This document shows positions 11,289 through 24,100 of a DNA stretch of 64,000 nucleotides, in pieces. Position 1 is the stretch's first letter. Each line of letters starts with the position of its first letter. The position numbers were made by a program, and so were the translations under genes. Below the pieces are notes generated by a model that saw only the letters and a program-made list of their open reading frames with translations, ran no database searches and was not told where the DNA came from. This DNA comes from Gordionus sp. m RMFG-2023. Taxonomy: Eukaryota; Nematomorpha; Gordioida; Chordodea; Parachordodidae. Location of the stretch: assembly GCF_954871325.1 (NCBI RefSeq), contig NC_088779.1:23438846-23502845 (forward strand), written 5' to 3'.

Positions 11289-12461
11289 ATGCTAACTAAA
11301 ATTTCAAGCAAATTTAAAGGTATAAAATTAATTGTATCACTTCACCTCTATTTTTTTTAGAATCGACTGTCATATATGAAAAATTTAATAAAATTTTTTT
11401 AATTGGCCTCAATAGACCTGAAAAACATAATGCATTAAATGATGAGCTTATAGAAAACTTGTCTGAAGCTTTGTGTAGTTTTAATAAAAGTGATGCAAGT
11501 GTAGCAGTTTTATATGGAAATGGTAGTAAAATATAGTAAATAAAGTACTACTATATATATTTATTGTAGGTGGAAACTTCTCTTCAGGATATGATATATC
11601 TAATATCAATGATAAAGATGATTTTGAAAATATTAAAAAACTCTCCTACATAATGGTATTTCAACATTATATATTTAATATTAAATTATTTTAGAAGAAG
11701 AGAAAAGGGCAAAATTGTGAAGATAGACAAAATTTAAATAATAATTTAAACTCATGTTTGGAAATGAGATTTAACACTACCAAACCTTTAATTGCAGCAA
11801 TAACTGGATATGCTGTTGCAGCAGGACTAGAACTGGCATTATTAGCTGATATGAGAATATGTGATAAAGGCAGTGTGATGGGACTTTTTAATAGACGATT
11901 TGGACTACCTTCTATTGATGGCATAGCGCAAAGAATCTTACCTCGAATTATAAATTATTCAAGGGCACAAGATTTACTTATAACTGGTCGTGGAATTAAA
12001 GGAAAAGAAGCAATGGAATGGGGATTAGTCAATATGATAACAGTAGATGGTACAGGTGATGAGTTATTGTTATTATTTTGATATAAAATATATTGTGAAA
12101 TAAATTTAGATTTGGCTTATTAATTTTTATTTGGTTATATCTTCATAATCAACTTTAATTTTTAAATATTTTTTTTTAGATAATGTTTTCTAGATTTGAT
12201 ATCTTACATATATATTAAATTTTTGATAGTTAACTTATATAAATTTTTCAAACACTATTCATTATATAAAAAAAAGCTATAGGCAAGGCTATGAATGTTG
12301 CAGCATCCATTGCTAAATTCCCACAGGATGCTTTACTACTGGATAGAGAAGTAGCATACAATTATACATTTCATCATGGTGATAATTTAGATGATTTACT
12401 CTCCAATGCCACCATAAATTCTGAGATATTTAAAAGTTATTTAATATATAATATATCTTGA
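11289..12461 (+). CDS. Enoyl-CoA hydratase/isomerase (crotonase) family protein, five exons
   Basis: Exons 11289-11319, 11361-11522, 11570-11655, 11695-12055 and 12277-12461 give 825 nt, 274 residues, with consistent phases and GT-AG introns of 41, 47, 39 and 221 bp. Crotonase-fold enzymes hydrate or isomerise acyl-CoA thioesters. The N-terminal strand reads IGLNRPEKHNALNDEL (about 25-40). The first oxyanion-hole loop is NGGNFSSGYD (64-73), the second GYAVAAGLELAL (131-142), in which Glu139 fits the first catalytic Glu of ECHS1. The second acid position reads FGLPSID (162-168), with Asp in place of Glu, as in the subgroup carrying a G-P-x-I-D motif. SRAQDLLITGR (182-192) and the EAMEWGLVN helix follow. 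The first exon is short (MLTKISSKFK) and shows no clear targeting signal. Exact substrate and location cannot be told. Exon 4 uses a weak acceptor (AAAAAAG), but phase and homology require it. Confidence 0.93.
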
Positions 12462-12655
12462 TTTATTAAATTGATTATGGATGATTTGTAATATATTAGT
12501 TTGAGATTATGATTGTCCAAACAATTAATCTTTTTTAAACCTTAATTTATTTCTTACAATTTTTTTTAAAAAATATACAATTTGACACTTTTTAATAATT
12601 TAATTAGACACAATTTTATATAGTATACAGTATAAAAAATGAAGGCCCTCTAGAC

Positions 12656-12825
12656 CAGTGGCATATTTAAAGGGTGATTAAATGGGCATTTATACCCCCC
12701 TAATGTTTCACCAAATTTATAAAATTTTATTTTAACTTATATAAATATGGGATTTGCTAATAAAATATTTAAAATATTATGTCATTTATTTTGCATTCCC
12801 TCAAGCAAACCTAGATACGCCACTG
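12656..12825. mobile_element. 170-bp hAT-type MITE with perfect 8-bp target duplication
   Basis: Ends CAGTGGCATATTTAAAG and, reversed, CAGTGGCGTATCTAGG. CTCTAGAC is repeated exactly on both sides (12648-12655, 12826-12833). It lies about 200 bp downstream of the hydratase gene. Confidence 0.8.
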
Positions 12826-13181
12826 CTCTAGACGCCTCTAAGCCAATGACACTGAGGCCTGATGATTAAAACATAAGATGATTCATTTATAAAATGGATG
12901 CTGACTATGTTGACAGCTTATTTCCTGAATTATCCCTCTGGTATTTCAATGACACAATTGTATCATTGCCCGTGTTGCAGAGCCCTGCTTGAACTTTGTT
13001 AATAGCATTTACAATGGTACATTAGAATTCGAGACACTAAAAATGCTAAAACTACCAAGAAACATTGTAAACCTAAAATCAGGAAAACTATTTTAACGGG
13101 TAGTTTATGAGTATTATTTTATAATTTATTTTTAGCAATTTAACTTGTAAAGTATCATTTCTAAATTTTTATGCTCATGAT

Positions 13182-13378
13182 TAATGTTGTTAAATGGTCG
13201 GATTAATGTTTATTTTTTAAAACGGCCTTAGCCAAAATAATATTATAGTAAGCCCCAATCTAAAACCTTTTTGCCATCTATGAGCAAAGTCAACATGCTT
13301 GCATAATATTATCAAGGCTAAAATCTTAATTGAACCCTTTTTAAAAATCGACCCAAATCGGGTAGTTTAATAAATCTA
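13182..13378. mobile_element. Family A foldback MITE (hAT-like)
   Basis: The two halves are inverted copies. Ends TAATGTTGTTAAATGG and ...TTTAATAAATCTA; flanking octamers CTCATGAT and CTTGTGAT agree at 6 of 8 bases. Centre motifs GCCAAAATAATATTA and its reverse. Confidence 0.7.
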
Positions 13379-13916
13379 CTTGTGATCATTCAAACTTTTC
13401 AAAATGTCGTTTAAAATACAATTTAGCTTATTTTAAATGGCGCTTCGTAAAGTTCGAAATCAGATTTGAGCAAATATGGTCTCAGACAGTATCTATGTTG
13501 GGTATACTTTTAATTTTAATCGATATCTGTGATTAAATCTTAAGAACAATAATTATTCATTATAAATGAGTTTTTTATAATTAATTTTTTTTCCCTCTTT
13601 AAACACTTGTTTTTGATGTGATTCTATCGACTTTTCCTATGAAGGCGAAATTTGGCAATCCAATTTTTTATATACATATATAAATTGGTCTTAGTTGAGA
13701 AATTTATTATCTTTTACAAGAATTATAAACTTTTGAATGAGATTAAAATGAACAGCCACATTAAAAAAATATATATAAAATTAGGATACTTTTGAAAAAT
13801 GGAAATATAACTAATAACAATCCGAAAAGGATGCTAGAATTTAAACACTGCATTAGTTACATGTATTTTAGTTTGTATACAAAATTTTACTCCAAATACA
13901 AAGGGATCAGGAGAAT

Positions 13917-14045
13917 TAATGTTGTAAACGTTCCGATTTCAACCGATTTTTAAAAAGGGCTAACTCAATATTTTATCCAAAAAAAAATATTGTTTAAGCC
14001 TCGAGATTTCTTTAATAGACGTTTCATCCTTTCATCTATTGGCAA
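13917..14045. mobile_element. Family A foldback MITE, left half
   Basis: TAATGTTGTAAACG start, GATTTTTAAAAAGGGCTAAC and GCCTCGAGATT match the left arm of the family; the right arm is missing. Confidence 0.55.
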
Positions 14046-14073
14046 ACTACTATATGATAATATAATTTTATAG

Positions 14074-14334
14074 ATATCGGTTATATTAGTCCATACGATA
14101 CTGTATTAATATCAGTTTTGACGTCAGTAGGTCATCGGCTTGATATAGATATTGTTCGAAATGAAACTTTATAAAATAAAATTATATATATAAAACAATT
14201 TTATGCACATTATTAAAGAAACTATATTTTACGACTTGATAACTATCAAAATTTATTATATATTTTTTTTTATAGATGCCAGAAAATTTTTAGCAGCCAA
14301 AAAGGGACCTAGTTTTAACATCGATGATTTATAG
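14074..14334 (+). CDS. Candidate two-exon 3' gene end, unidentified
   Basis: Exon 14074-14130 (GYISPYDTVLISVLTS) with a G|GTCATC donor joins in phase to 14276-14334 (DARKFLAAKKGPSFNIDDL, TAG) behind TTTTTTTTATAG; the intron is 145 bp. No upstream exon is recognised and the first acceptor sits in decayed MITE sequence. A following ORF with its own acceptor, 14493-14674 (GYVIHGDLNISILNHLL...), may belong to the same gene by an alternative route. Function unknown. Confidence 0.3.
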
Positions 14335-14679
14335 CAAATTTTTTTTCATAAATTCACACGTCAATTTGCCTTAAAATTGTTACTAGTTGCTGATTTACAA
14401 CATACCGTTTTTTGTAAACTATCTTTGTGATATAGTAATCAATAAACAATTAATATTATATAATTTTATTATTGTAATATATTTCGTATTAGGATACGTA
14501 ATTCACGGTGATTTAAATATCTCAATTTTAAATCATTTGCTGAAGGGCAATTTTAAATTTGAAAAATCTGACTTGACCGAATATATATTCCAAAACGTAT
14601 ATAGCATCATTCTACACTGCGAATTTCAAATAATAAAGCCTCGAAATTATGAAATACATCAATTTTTTATATAGATTTT

Positions 14680-15918
14680 TTCATATAAATTAAAGAAAAA
14701 AAATATACAAAAGGTTTATGGCCGGAATTGTCTGAGATTTATAGGATATATATTATAACATATACTGGAAGGAATGCATTTTCAGTCAAATCAAATTTTT
14801 AAAATTTAAAATTCGCCTTCATCAGAGATTCCATTCCAATACGACTTATACATGGCTTGAACATATTTTATATTTATTTTCCTACGCCCATAATTCTGTG
14901 TATCAAAAGATTAATTTTATTGTAGAAAAGATTTTCATAAAAGCGGATATCATACAAAAATTTCCCGGGCAAATAATTATGCACCATTTTATAAGGCTGC
15001 GTCCTAGCTTGTGTCTTTTCTTTTTATAATTCAAAATAGCTGTCTGAATGGAATATGATTTGAAAAATTAAGCGTATTTTGGTACTAGAGCCTTTATATC
15101 AAAATTTATAATAGGGAAGTTAGAAAAAAAAATCCCAAAAAGGGTGTTTTTGGCTGTTTTTTATGAATTGAATTTTTTATTCAGAAGTAGGAACAAAAAT
15201 AGATAAGTTTAAACGCAGCTTAACCCCGTATTCATAGTTAGTATGAATTCACGGCGAAGTATACAAAATATGCTCTATTTTCGTCTATTTTTATGTACTT
15301 CAGCGGATATCGCCCTAACTATTTATTTTATTATGTTGTATCTTTTTATCCCATAATAAGTATAATTTTTTCAGGATATTTTTTGTTTAAGCAAAGTAAG
15401 CCGGACAGAAATACTTTTGAAATTTTTTTTAGGTTAAAAATTTTTATTTATATTTTTAATTTGATTTAAATTATTGGGTAGGGTATAGTAAAATTAATCT
15501 CTTTTCTTAAAAAGAACGAAAGAAAATTTCGATATAATTAAATAAAGGTTATATATCAGGGTTATTTTGGGACAGTATTCAAAATTGGAAAATAGATTTA
15601 AGGATAACTATAATATATAGTTTTATTAATTTATATTTATTTACTAACCTATTTACTAACTTTTCCGAATTAAGATTATTACTTTCATTTAATAAAATAC
15701 TTTATTTGTCATTTTTATTATTTACAAATAAGCCTATTTTCATATTATTTTTTCTTCCGAATTTCATATCAAATGCATCCACGCGTTATTAATGTTCACA
15801 AAAATAAATTATTTTTTTTATCGATGTAATAAAAGAAATTTATATAATATATATGCATAGTTTTGTTTCGTTTTTATTTATAATCGATTTAAAAACATTT
15901 TGAAGAGCCTAATTATTT
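14680..15918. other. A+T-rich intergenic stretch 3' of the channel gene
   Basis: Contains an end fragment of the AGTAAGCGCGAA-type MITE at about 15215-15275 and the channel-gene poly(A) signal near 15867. No coding sequence seen. Confidence 0.5.
14750..14815. mobile_element. Family B remnant (right arm only)
   Basis: AACATATACTGGAAGGAATG, then AAATCAAATTTTTAAAATTT and a TCGCC end, as in the right arms of the longer copies. Confidence 0.3.
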
Positions 15919-18170
15919 TTAGCCTAGTGTTTTATTTAAAATTGCCAATGGTCCTATTTCTTCCCCGGCGAGTTTATGTTCGCTCGAGTCGGAATTGGAA
16001 TCACTTTTATCGCTGTTATCATTGGTCGAATCGGTATCGGATTCACTCTCCGATTCTGTGTTTTGTCGAGTTGATTTTTTTTTGTTTATCTGAGATTCGT
16101 TGATATTTGAAATTCGACGACCTAAGTCGGTTACAGATTTTCTAACTATACCATTTTCTAAATCTCTAGAGACCAGATTGGTGATTTTACGCGATGATCG
16201 ACAGGAGTCAATCAATGCACTCACTCTTCTCATAGAGTTCAAGTCTGGTTCAAGTTGAGTAAATATTTTTTTTTTGTCTAGATTTTCTAAATTTACGCAT
16301 GATGCTCTGTCGTTGTATAGCTTATTGGTCGAGGTAGGTAAAGTCGATAACCCTTTATTAGCATTTTCATGTGACATTTTTATTTCATCATGCAAGCTAT
16401 CACGAGGATATAGCATTTTTTTAGGGGAGAATAATGTCTCTCTTGGTTTGGGTTTTGATTCGGGGTGAATCAATTCTAATTCATCGTCAGCATCCGTATA
16501 TGTGCTAATAATGATGTTTGTATTTTTTGGATAATTTCTAATAGGTATCTCATATAGATCTCTCTTGTCAGCAAAACCTACGGTATCTCTAATATTGAAA
16601 GGCTTCGGTTGCCGCCGACGCGTTTTTCCCGGTGATAAGTTTTCGTTATTAGTTTTAATCGAATGATCAATTCCTTTATTTTCTATAACCATCATTTGGT
16701 TATCTTGAGCTATTACTGGTCGATCGGGTTGAGAACGATTAGATTCATCTTCGATGTTATTTACCGACATTATAGGGAATAGCGAATTGACAAATCCAAT
16801 CTTTTTATTGGTTTCGAGAAGTTGTCTTTGCATTTCTTCCAAAAATCCTTCCTTATTGGACGACGTAAAATCCTGCATAGACACCATATCTCCCGAATCT
16901 TTTCGCCAAGGGGATCGGCTAAAATATTCGCTTCTCTCGCTCATTTTTCGTTCTAGTGGTCTGGAATAAGTTGTACTATCGTTATGGTCAGCAGCATGAT
17001 CGCGCAGCGAAGTAAAAACGAATAAATTTTGAGGATTGATATTTTCATGATTTCTTTCTACCATCACGTAATTTTTATTGCCATTATTTTCGAAATAATC
17101 GTTGACGAAAACACTCTTCTTATTGCTAAAAGAGCTCCTTCGTTTCTTCCACTGGATGATACCGTTAGATATATTTTGAATCGAATTCATGCGAGAAAAA
17201 CGCCTAGTTTCGCTTTTCCTTTTCTTATGATGCTTATGCGGGTGTTCCTCTTTTTTCAATTTCTTAGCCTTCTCCTTCTCCAAAAGTTTCTGTTCCATCA
17301 GTTTTTGTTCTTTTGACGCCGTGGTGTAACAGCATTTACAATGCTTCCAACACAGCGCCTTGAAACGTTTTAGGATCAAGTTTAAGAATTGCTTTATGAC
17401 GATGGAAATCACGTTTAACAACGAATACGTGCAGCAACTACCTAACGCCAGGATAATAAAATTAACCACTTTGTACCACAAGATGGGATCCATTACCATT
17501 TTTTGGTTACTAACGAAATCTCCGAATCCGATAGTCGCGAATGAGATAAAACAAAAATATAATGAATCAGTGTAGCTCCAATTTTCCATCGCGGAATAGA
17601 GTAAAGAAACGGTGCCACCTATAAGACAAGTCGCCAAAAAGAGAATTATGAGGACCCAATATACGGAGGGTTTCCATTTTTCGAGCGCCTCCTTCTCCAT
17701 TTCATCTTTAGTTTTGAGTATTTTTCCGACGACAGTTTTAATGGCCGACTTGTTATCCGTTTTGTTGTCGTTTTCCCTATTCTTCATTGTTTTAAATAGT
17801 TTTTCCCTGCCGGCATTGTCTCTTTTTTTCCTTACGTCATTTCTCGTACCCCACGAAATATGGCGTCTATGTTTGTTATAGTTTGTATCATCCTCATTCA
17901 TGGGCATGCGCGAGTAGTATAACCCCTCACCTCTTTTAACATCGTCTCTAGGCATCAACTTTTGCGACGTATAGCTTTGATACATATTATATATACTAAA
18001 TTTTCGCCATTTATGTTTGGTATGAAGCCAGCGCAGCGTGTTGGCCAGTAGATTAATCACTCTCTCCAAGAATAGGTTGAAGAATAATATACCACCAGCG
18101 CATCCCAGTAATCCATAGAGCATCAAAAACATTTTGCCATGCAAAGTGTGCGGGGTTGTCATTCCATAAC
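15919..18170 (-). CDS. KCNK12/13-like: THIK-like channel, coding exon 2 (filter 1 to C-terminus)
   Basis: The exon starts after the acceptor ATTAAAG and supplies GT TAT GGA ATG, completing Gly171-Tyr-Gly-Met of filter 1. An ORF finder would start at that Met (18162), but it is internal. TM2 is about 184-213. Residues 219-335 form a basic cytoplasmic loop of about 115 residues, against roughly 25 in human KCNK13. TM3 is about 340-361, filter 2 TIGFG about 383-387, TM4 about 405-433. The tail of about 490 residues has a Lys/His-rich stretch after TM4, the MVSMQDF-like conserved block, and a Ser/Asp/Glu-rich run near the end (SESESDTDST), then the conserved LAILNKTLG and TAA. An AATAAA on this strand lies about 50 bases after the stop. 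Confidence 0.95.
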
Positions 18171-21100
18171 CTTTAATTATATAATAGAAGAAGAAATTTT
18201 TTTTAAAATATTATTGCCTCTAAAATAATGGTATATAAAATGTTTCTTTAATAATATCAAAATGATAAAATGTAGCCTAGGCACTTAATATAATTAATAT
18301 GTGATAAAAAATTCTATTCTAACTCATTACTCACAAAAAAGAATTCATAACTTGACTCTTTGTAAGTGGCCATAAACAAAAAGTTTATGTCATATATATT
18401 TAAACATTTTAGTATAATATTTTCAAATTGCATCATATAGCAGTATAAGCCCATTGACTGTGATAAAAAAAAATGTATGTTAGGGGTAATGTGTTTTTTC
18501 AGGTTATGTGTTATTTTTCAACAACTATTTTTTTTAAAAATGTAGGAATCTAGTTTTACTCGAAATGTTTTCCATCATGCTTGGAATACTTACTCTATAA
18601 ATTTCAGGCAATTTCGCCATTAACTCTTAGATTTGTCTAATTTATATTAGTTTTCCACTTTTTATTTAAATTATAAATGACCCAATGGTTAAGGGCAAAA
18701 TCACCAACAATTCATAAAATAGGTGCCAAACATGCTGGAATATATTTCCTGAAAAGTCAGATTTTTAAAATTTAAAAAACGCGCTTAAGAAATGATTTAA
18801 AGTTTAAAAAACACATTACCTCCAACATATTTATTTTTTTTTGATTTTAAATATTTTATTCGGTAAAAAAAATTAAAACATGAACATGAACATTTATATA
18901 CACTATTGAATTAAAAATATATATTAAAAACAAAAAAATCAATATAAAAACATATAATTAAAAGAAGGGAAATTAAGGAAAAAAAAAAAATTAAAAAATT
19001 ATTTAAAAAAAAAAAGGAGGGATATCTAATTAGGTGTGGTCCACGGGGCTTAATGACCCATAAATGGATATACAGTTTGAACGGCAGATTTCGATTGAAA
19101 TCCTTTGGCGGAGGTAGAAACCTTCTTTCGGATCACTTGTGATTAATCGTATTATTAAGTGGTTTCAAAGAGAAATCGAAAATATGAGAACCAAATGCAT
19201 TTTTAAATGATCCATTATTATTACTAAAACTGCTTGTTAATTAGTGGTTTGTATATTTATTTTCAGATCAGGGTCGGGTCTTTCTTTAAAAATTATTACA
19301 TTTTTGTGCCAACAAGGCTTTGATATGAACTTGCCAATCAATTATTCTGATTTTTGACCAGAAAGTGAATGAAAATCTGGAGCCCAATGGGGTTCATGTT
19401 CAAGAAGAAATGCATACTATGGCCTTAAATTTGGTGATAGTTTATGATGTAAAAGCATTCTTCTAAAGATAACAAGCTTTAATATGTATCTATAGATCAT
19501 GGAGGGGTAACATCAACCTCTTATAGACAAAGCACATCCTATTTGAGATGGGAGTGTAAGTATTGAAAGGCATAGAAATCAAAATTTGATATCGTTGTGA
19601 CTGCTTCTCCATGAGCGCGGGGAAATAAGGGCAGTTTGCTTCCGAATTATTTGTAGTGGGCACAGGATAGGCATCTGATGGAGGTTATTTTTAATAGTGG
19701 GGTACCAATTTTATTAAATAAAATACGATGAAAAATATTACTGCAAAAATTTATTTAATAATTGAGTTATAGAGATATTCTTATACATATATTACTTACC
19801 ATCGACCAAATTAATATATTACTCATTTAAAATAAAATTTTGCTCCAAACACATAAATATATTTTTTTAAATTAAATTTATATCATTATACCACTAAAAA
19901 TAATTATACTAAAACAAATAACATTTCTTTACAGTGATTATCTGATTAACTTGTATTAAAATTAATTTTCTTTAAAAGTGGATATTAATGAATAGTATTT
20001 GCCAATCATTTAATAACTAGGAGCATAATATTTAGGCCATTATATTTAGAAACTCAGTAATCCTCCTGTGATTTTCTGTCATGTTAGGAGTTGTGATCAA
20101 GATCTATAATTTCTACTCTAATGGTGGGTAATGCCGAAGGACTAGGGATATAAATTAGGTCTGAAGTGATTAAGATGGCTTATGATGTAGGTGGTAGAAT
20201 GAAGTGAAACAGTTTATTGGGAAGCTAGGTAATGGGGAATGAGATTAGAAGCCTGAAGTGAATTAGAAGAAAAGAGAGTGCACTGCAAATTTAACGTTAA
20301 AGCATTTTATATATTTCTCCCTCTGAAAAAATATCTAAAATAATTAAAGGGTAGGATTAAATAGGACTTAAAAAATTGGAACAGCAGATTAAATATTCTG
20401 GCATAGATAGAATTCTTCGTTTGAATCGTAAGTAATTAGCGTTCTTTGATTGCCAAAGATTTTAAATTGTAAAACCTCTTGGTCGAACATAAAATATGGG
20501 CTTTTCTATAGCAGATGTGAAGGTTATATTCGAATTGACTGCAAATTAGATATACCTGTCATTCTACTTCTAGGCTGTTTAACAAGGGGATGAGGGATAT
20601 ATCAACATGATGCATGAGTTATAATTTAGAATTTTCATTGGTTTTAAAGTTGAAGGGGTATTATATGATTTGAGAATGAATAATAGAATACTGATAATGA
20701 ATATATGGCGAAACCTTCGTCTCAAGAGAGCTATGGTGAAAATAATTTTCAAATAGTTAGTCACCATCAAAGATAGCACAACGGCATTGCATCTGATAAG
20801 AACCATAATTTCCACTATGTTATTATATCGTTTACCCTAACCAAATTTTTTATTTTTAATATGTGGGGCTATGGTGATAGATATTTCGCATCTCCCGAGC
20901 CAACTCCCAGCAAGAAGGTTAAGAAATTTTCGGGTTAAACTTGTAGTTTTAATAAGCCTGAAGCTGATTATTTTGACTATATCTTGAATCATTCTCTTTA
21001 TTTTATAAAAATATAACGAGTTCAAAAGTCAATCTTTATCATATTTGGTTAAATACTGATATAACCTGTAACTAATTTTCCTAAATATTGAGTAGTTTAG

Positions 21101-24100
21101 GACAGGTTTATTTAACCCTAACTTGAATATTTTAAAAGTGTTAAACAAAATTATTTAAAATCAACCCTAAAATTTCTTCACCCTTATGACAATCCTGGCT
21201 ATACCCATGGCAATTTGGGCAGATTTTTAAAAAAGGGCCTGATTATAATTTCAGCTAAAATAATATTTGCCACCCTAGAGATTTGGCAAATAGAGGTCCA
21301 AATATTTTTGTCATTTATGAGCAAAATCTCCAGGCTTATATAATATTATTTTGACTAAAATCTTAATTGGGCATTTTTAAAAATCGACCAGAATCGTGCA
21401 TTTTAAAACACTAGCTCTGGTTAAATTTTTATTTTACAGCATTTGAATAGAATAAATAACATAATAAGATCGTTATTATAATTGTTAAAAATATTGATCC
21501 AAAATAAGAGAAAATAATCATATAAATTTCAAGTATATTAAAATTAAAATATACTATAATATTTAATTGTTTCCTGCCAAAATTGATATGATCATTAAGT
21601 AATATCGAATTACTAATGAATTCAATCGGTCATGACTTTCCCTAAATTAAATTTTGGGTATATTTAATTTTAATTATGAAAAATTTTTTTATGTTGAAAA
21701 TATTAAAATTTAAAGAACTTTTGCCTTGATTTATTTTTGAATGTAAAAATATAAATATAATATTCCTAATTTAGGTTAAATTTCTCCTTAATTTTTTTTT
21801 ATAAAAAACAACTTTATTTTGGTTTAAAGACGATTTTTTTTGTTCTTCCTTTAACATCTATATTTTTATTATCATATTATAAGAAAATACAAGTATAGCA
21901 GTACTGTAACTAAGTTCGAACGTTTTTATTTTAAAATAAAGGAATTCTATTTAAATATTTCTAACTCTCGGCAAAAGATTTTCCAGTCTATTCGAACAAC
22001 TTGTGCAAAATATTATTTTAAAATCGGAAGTTTGAATAAACTTAGATTCAACAAACATCCAAGAATCTGTTTAAAAAAAAATCTAATAGGCCCCACCGGG
22101 CGTCTCCAATCTATATTATATTGTCATATCACAATTTATATTTTTTAAAAAAAATTGAATATTAATTTTTCCAAAATTTAGTATGACATTAAACTAGTAA
22201 GATAGCAATTTTAACCGAATAAAGACAAAATTTGTAAATTTTTAAACCGAAAACTCTCAAAAGTGAAAATTTCTGATTATGCGGATGATTATAATTAGGT
22301 TCAAAATAAAATTTCAATGCTTATTTTATTATTAATTCGATATAATATCAAATATATATTTTTATAACTTCTAAAAGCAATGATATATGTATTAGCAAAT
22401 GGATATAATATATCCGCGATATCATTAACCATAATATTTGAGAAATAAATTCACTTTTCGTGGTTAGATAACATTTTAATTACATTAAAGTAATCATTCC
22501 ATATTACATATCTTAAATTTATCATTTTATAAGTGATATTTTATTGCACATTTTGTAAATTATTAAATGGAAATAATTTTATTTAATGTAATTAGAGGAT
22601 TAAAAAAAACATAACAATTCATCACTGGATGGCAAGTTGCTTGTAAGACAAATTTTTTTTAAGAGATATCGTTTCTAAATCATAATAAATCAAAAACCTT
22701 CCATTGAGAAGTGGTAAATATGTAGTAGGACATTTTGGTAGTCATTTAAAAGATTGATTTGAAGAAAAGAATAATCTAACTTAAAAGGATTAAAAATGAG
22801 AATAATTATTACAAAATATAAATGTAAGATTCTTGGTAGAGTTTTATTGGGAGGTAAATTAACGTCTACACCATAAATGAACATTCTCGTTTAATATTTT
22901 ATGCAGAAAAAAAAATACGCAAGCCTTAAGATTTTGCTAATAGATGACACAAAGGTTTTAGGCAATAGATTTCTGATTAAAATAATCAGTTCACCATTTT
23001 TATAAATCGTATCAAATCAAGCCTTTTAACAATCCTAATGGGATCTCTGAGTTTTTTCGCATTTTATATATTTACTAAATATAAAAAAATGATAGAATAA
23101 AATCACAACACAAAGAATTTATATTACTTTTTGATATATTTTTCTCAAAATAATGGTGGAAATTTTGGATTTTTTTGCATTTTATATTTATATATTGTTA
23201 GTCACATGAATATAAAAAAAGATTAACGAATCGGAAAGAAATCTTGAACTCAAAATAATTTTTTTATTTGGCAGTACATTTAATTTAAATATTCACTTAT
23301 AATTTTATTTTTTTAAAAACTTTTTTTAAAAATTCATTTCTTCACATTCAATCAGACGAAAAAAAATACAAATTAAATATTTTTTTGAACCATCGGCCCT
23401 GTCAGGCCTATTTATATTATTGATAATGTTTCCGCCTGCTGGGCTCGGCTTACGCGCAGGCTAACTAGATGACCTTATGGCACTCTAAATTAATTGATTT
23501 GTCGGTAAATAGATTTTTTTTTATTCTTCATTATTATATTTATATCTAAATTTTGAGATTTAGGATATGAAAATCAGGGCTGCTAACCCTTCTTCCAAAT
23601 TAAAGGGTTTTGGGTTCAGGGCTCGGTGTTTAGAAAATTTTAATTAACATAAAATGGGTACACTAATATAAAAAACGATTCCGTGTAAAATGATTTTGCC
23701 AAAAAATGTTTTTAATATTGAAAATAAAAAAAAAACAATAATGTTTTAAATATTTTTTGACTCAAAACATAGCAATTACACTTAGTTTTAATGAATTGGA
23801 CCTTGCCTGAAGGGGGGAGGGGTTTATAAAGAATAAAAATTGGAAATTATTTTCAAATAACAGGTAACAATTATCATAAGAGTAAGGAGAAAATTTTCAT
23901 TCCCCGTCATTTTTGACGGGCTTAGCAATGCTGACTAACGGGAGCTCTGGTACTCTTAGTAGATTTTTTATTTTGCCCATCAAGAAAGACGGGTCATCAT
24001 ACTTTAAATTAAGAATATCTTATATGTGATTCACAAACTTACCTCATTTTCTCCTAAATTTTAATATTTTTATAAAATATATTAATAAAGCATATTTAAT

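Noticed and set aside
11691-11924. Minus-strand ORF over the hydratase exon
   Set aside because: Antisense shadow of a clearly coding exon.
12168-12185. Strong acceptor TTTTTTTTTAG at 12170-12180 as the start of the last hydratase exon
   Set aside because: Using it brings an in-frame stop within five codons; the weaker acceptor at 12276 keeps frame and homology.
16000-17900. Several plus-strand ORFs of 60-95 codons
   Set aside because: Shadows of the channel exon on the opposite strand.
18163-18170. Start of the 747-codon frame at 18162 as the true start of the channel
   Set aside because: The preceding bases and the phase-1 acceptor show this Met is internal, right after filter 1.
20579-21025. 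Minus-strand ORFs of 78 and 62 codons in the channel intron
   Set aside because: Hydrophobic, low-complexity peptides expected by chance in A+T-rich DNA; no domain and no splice support.
24035-24050. Consensus donor GAG|GTAAGT on the minus strand inside the channel intron
   Set aside because: No adjacent coding exon or plausible alternative first exon could be built; kept as chance.
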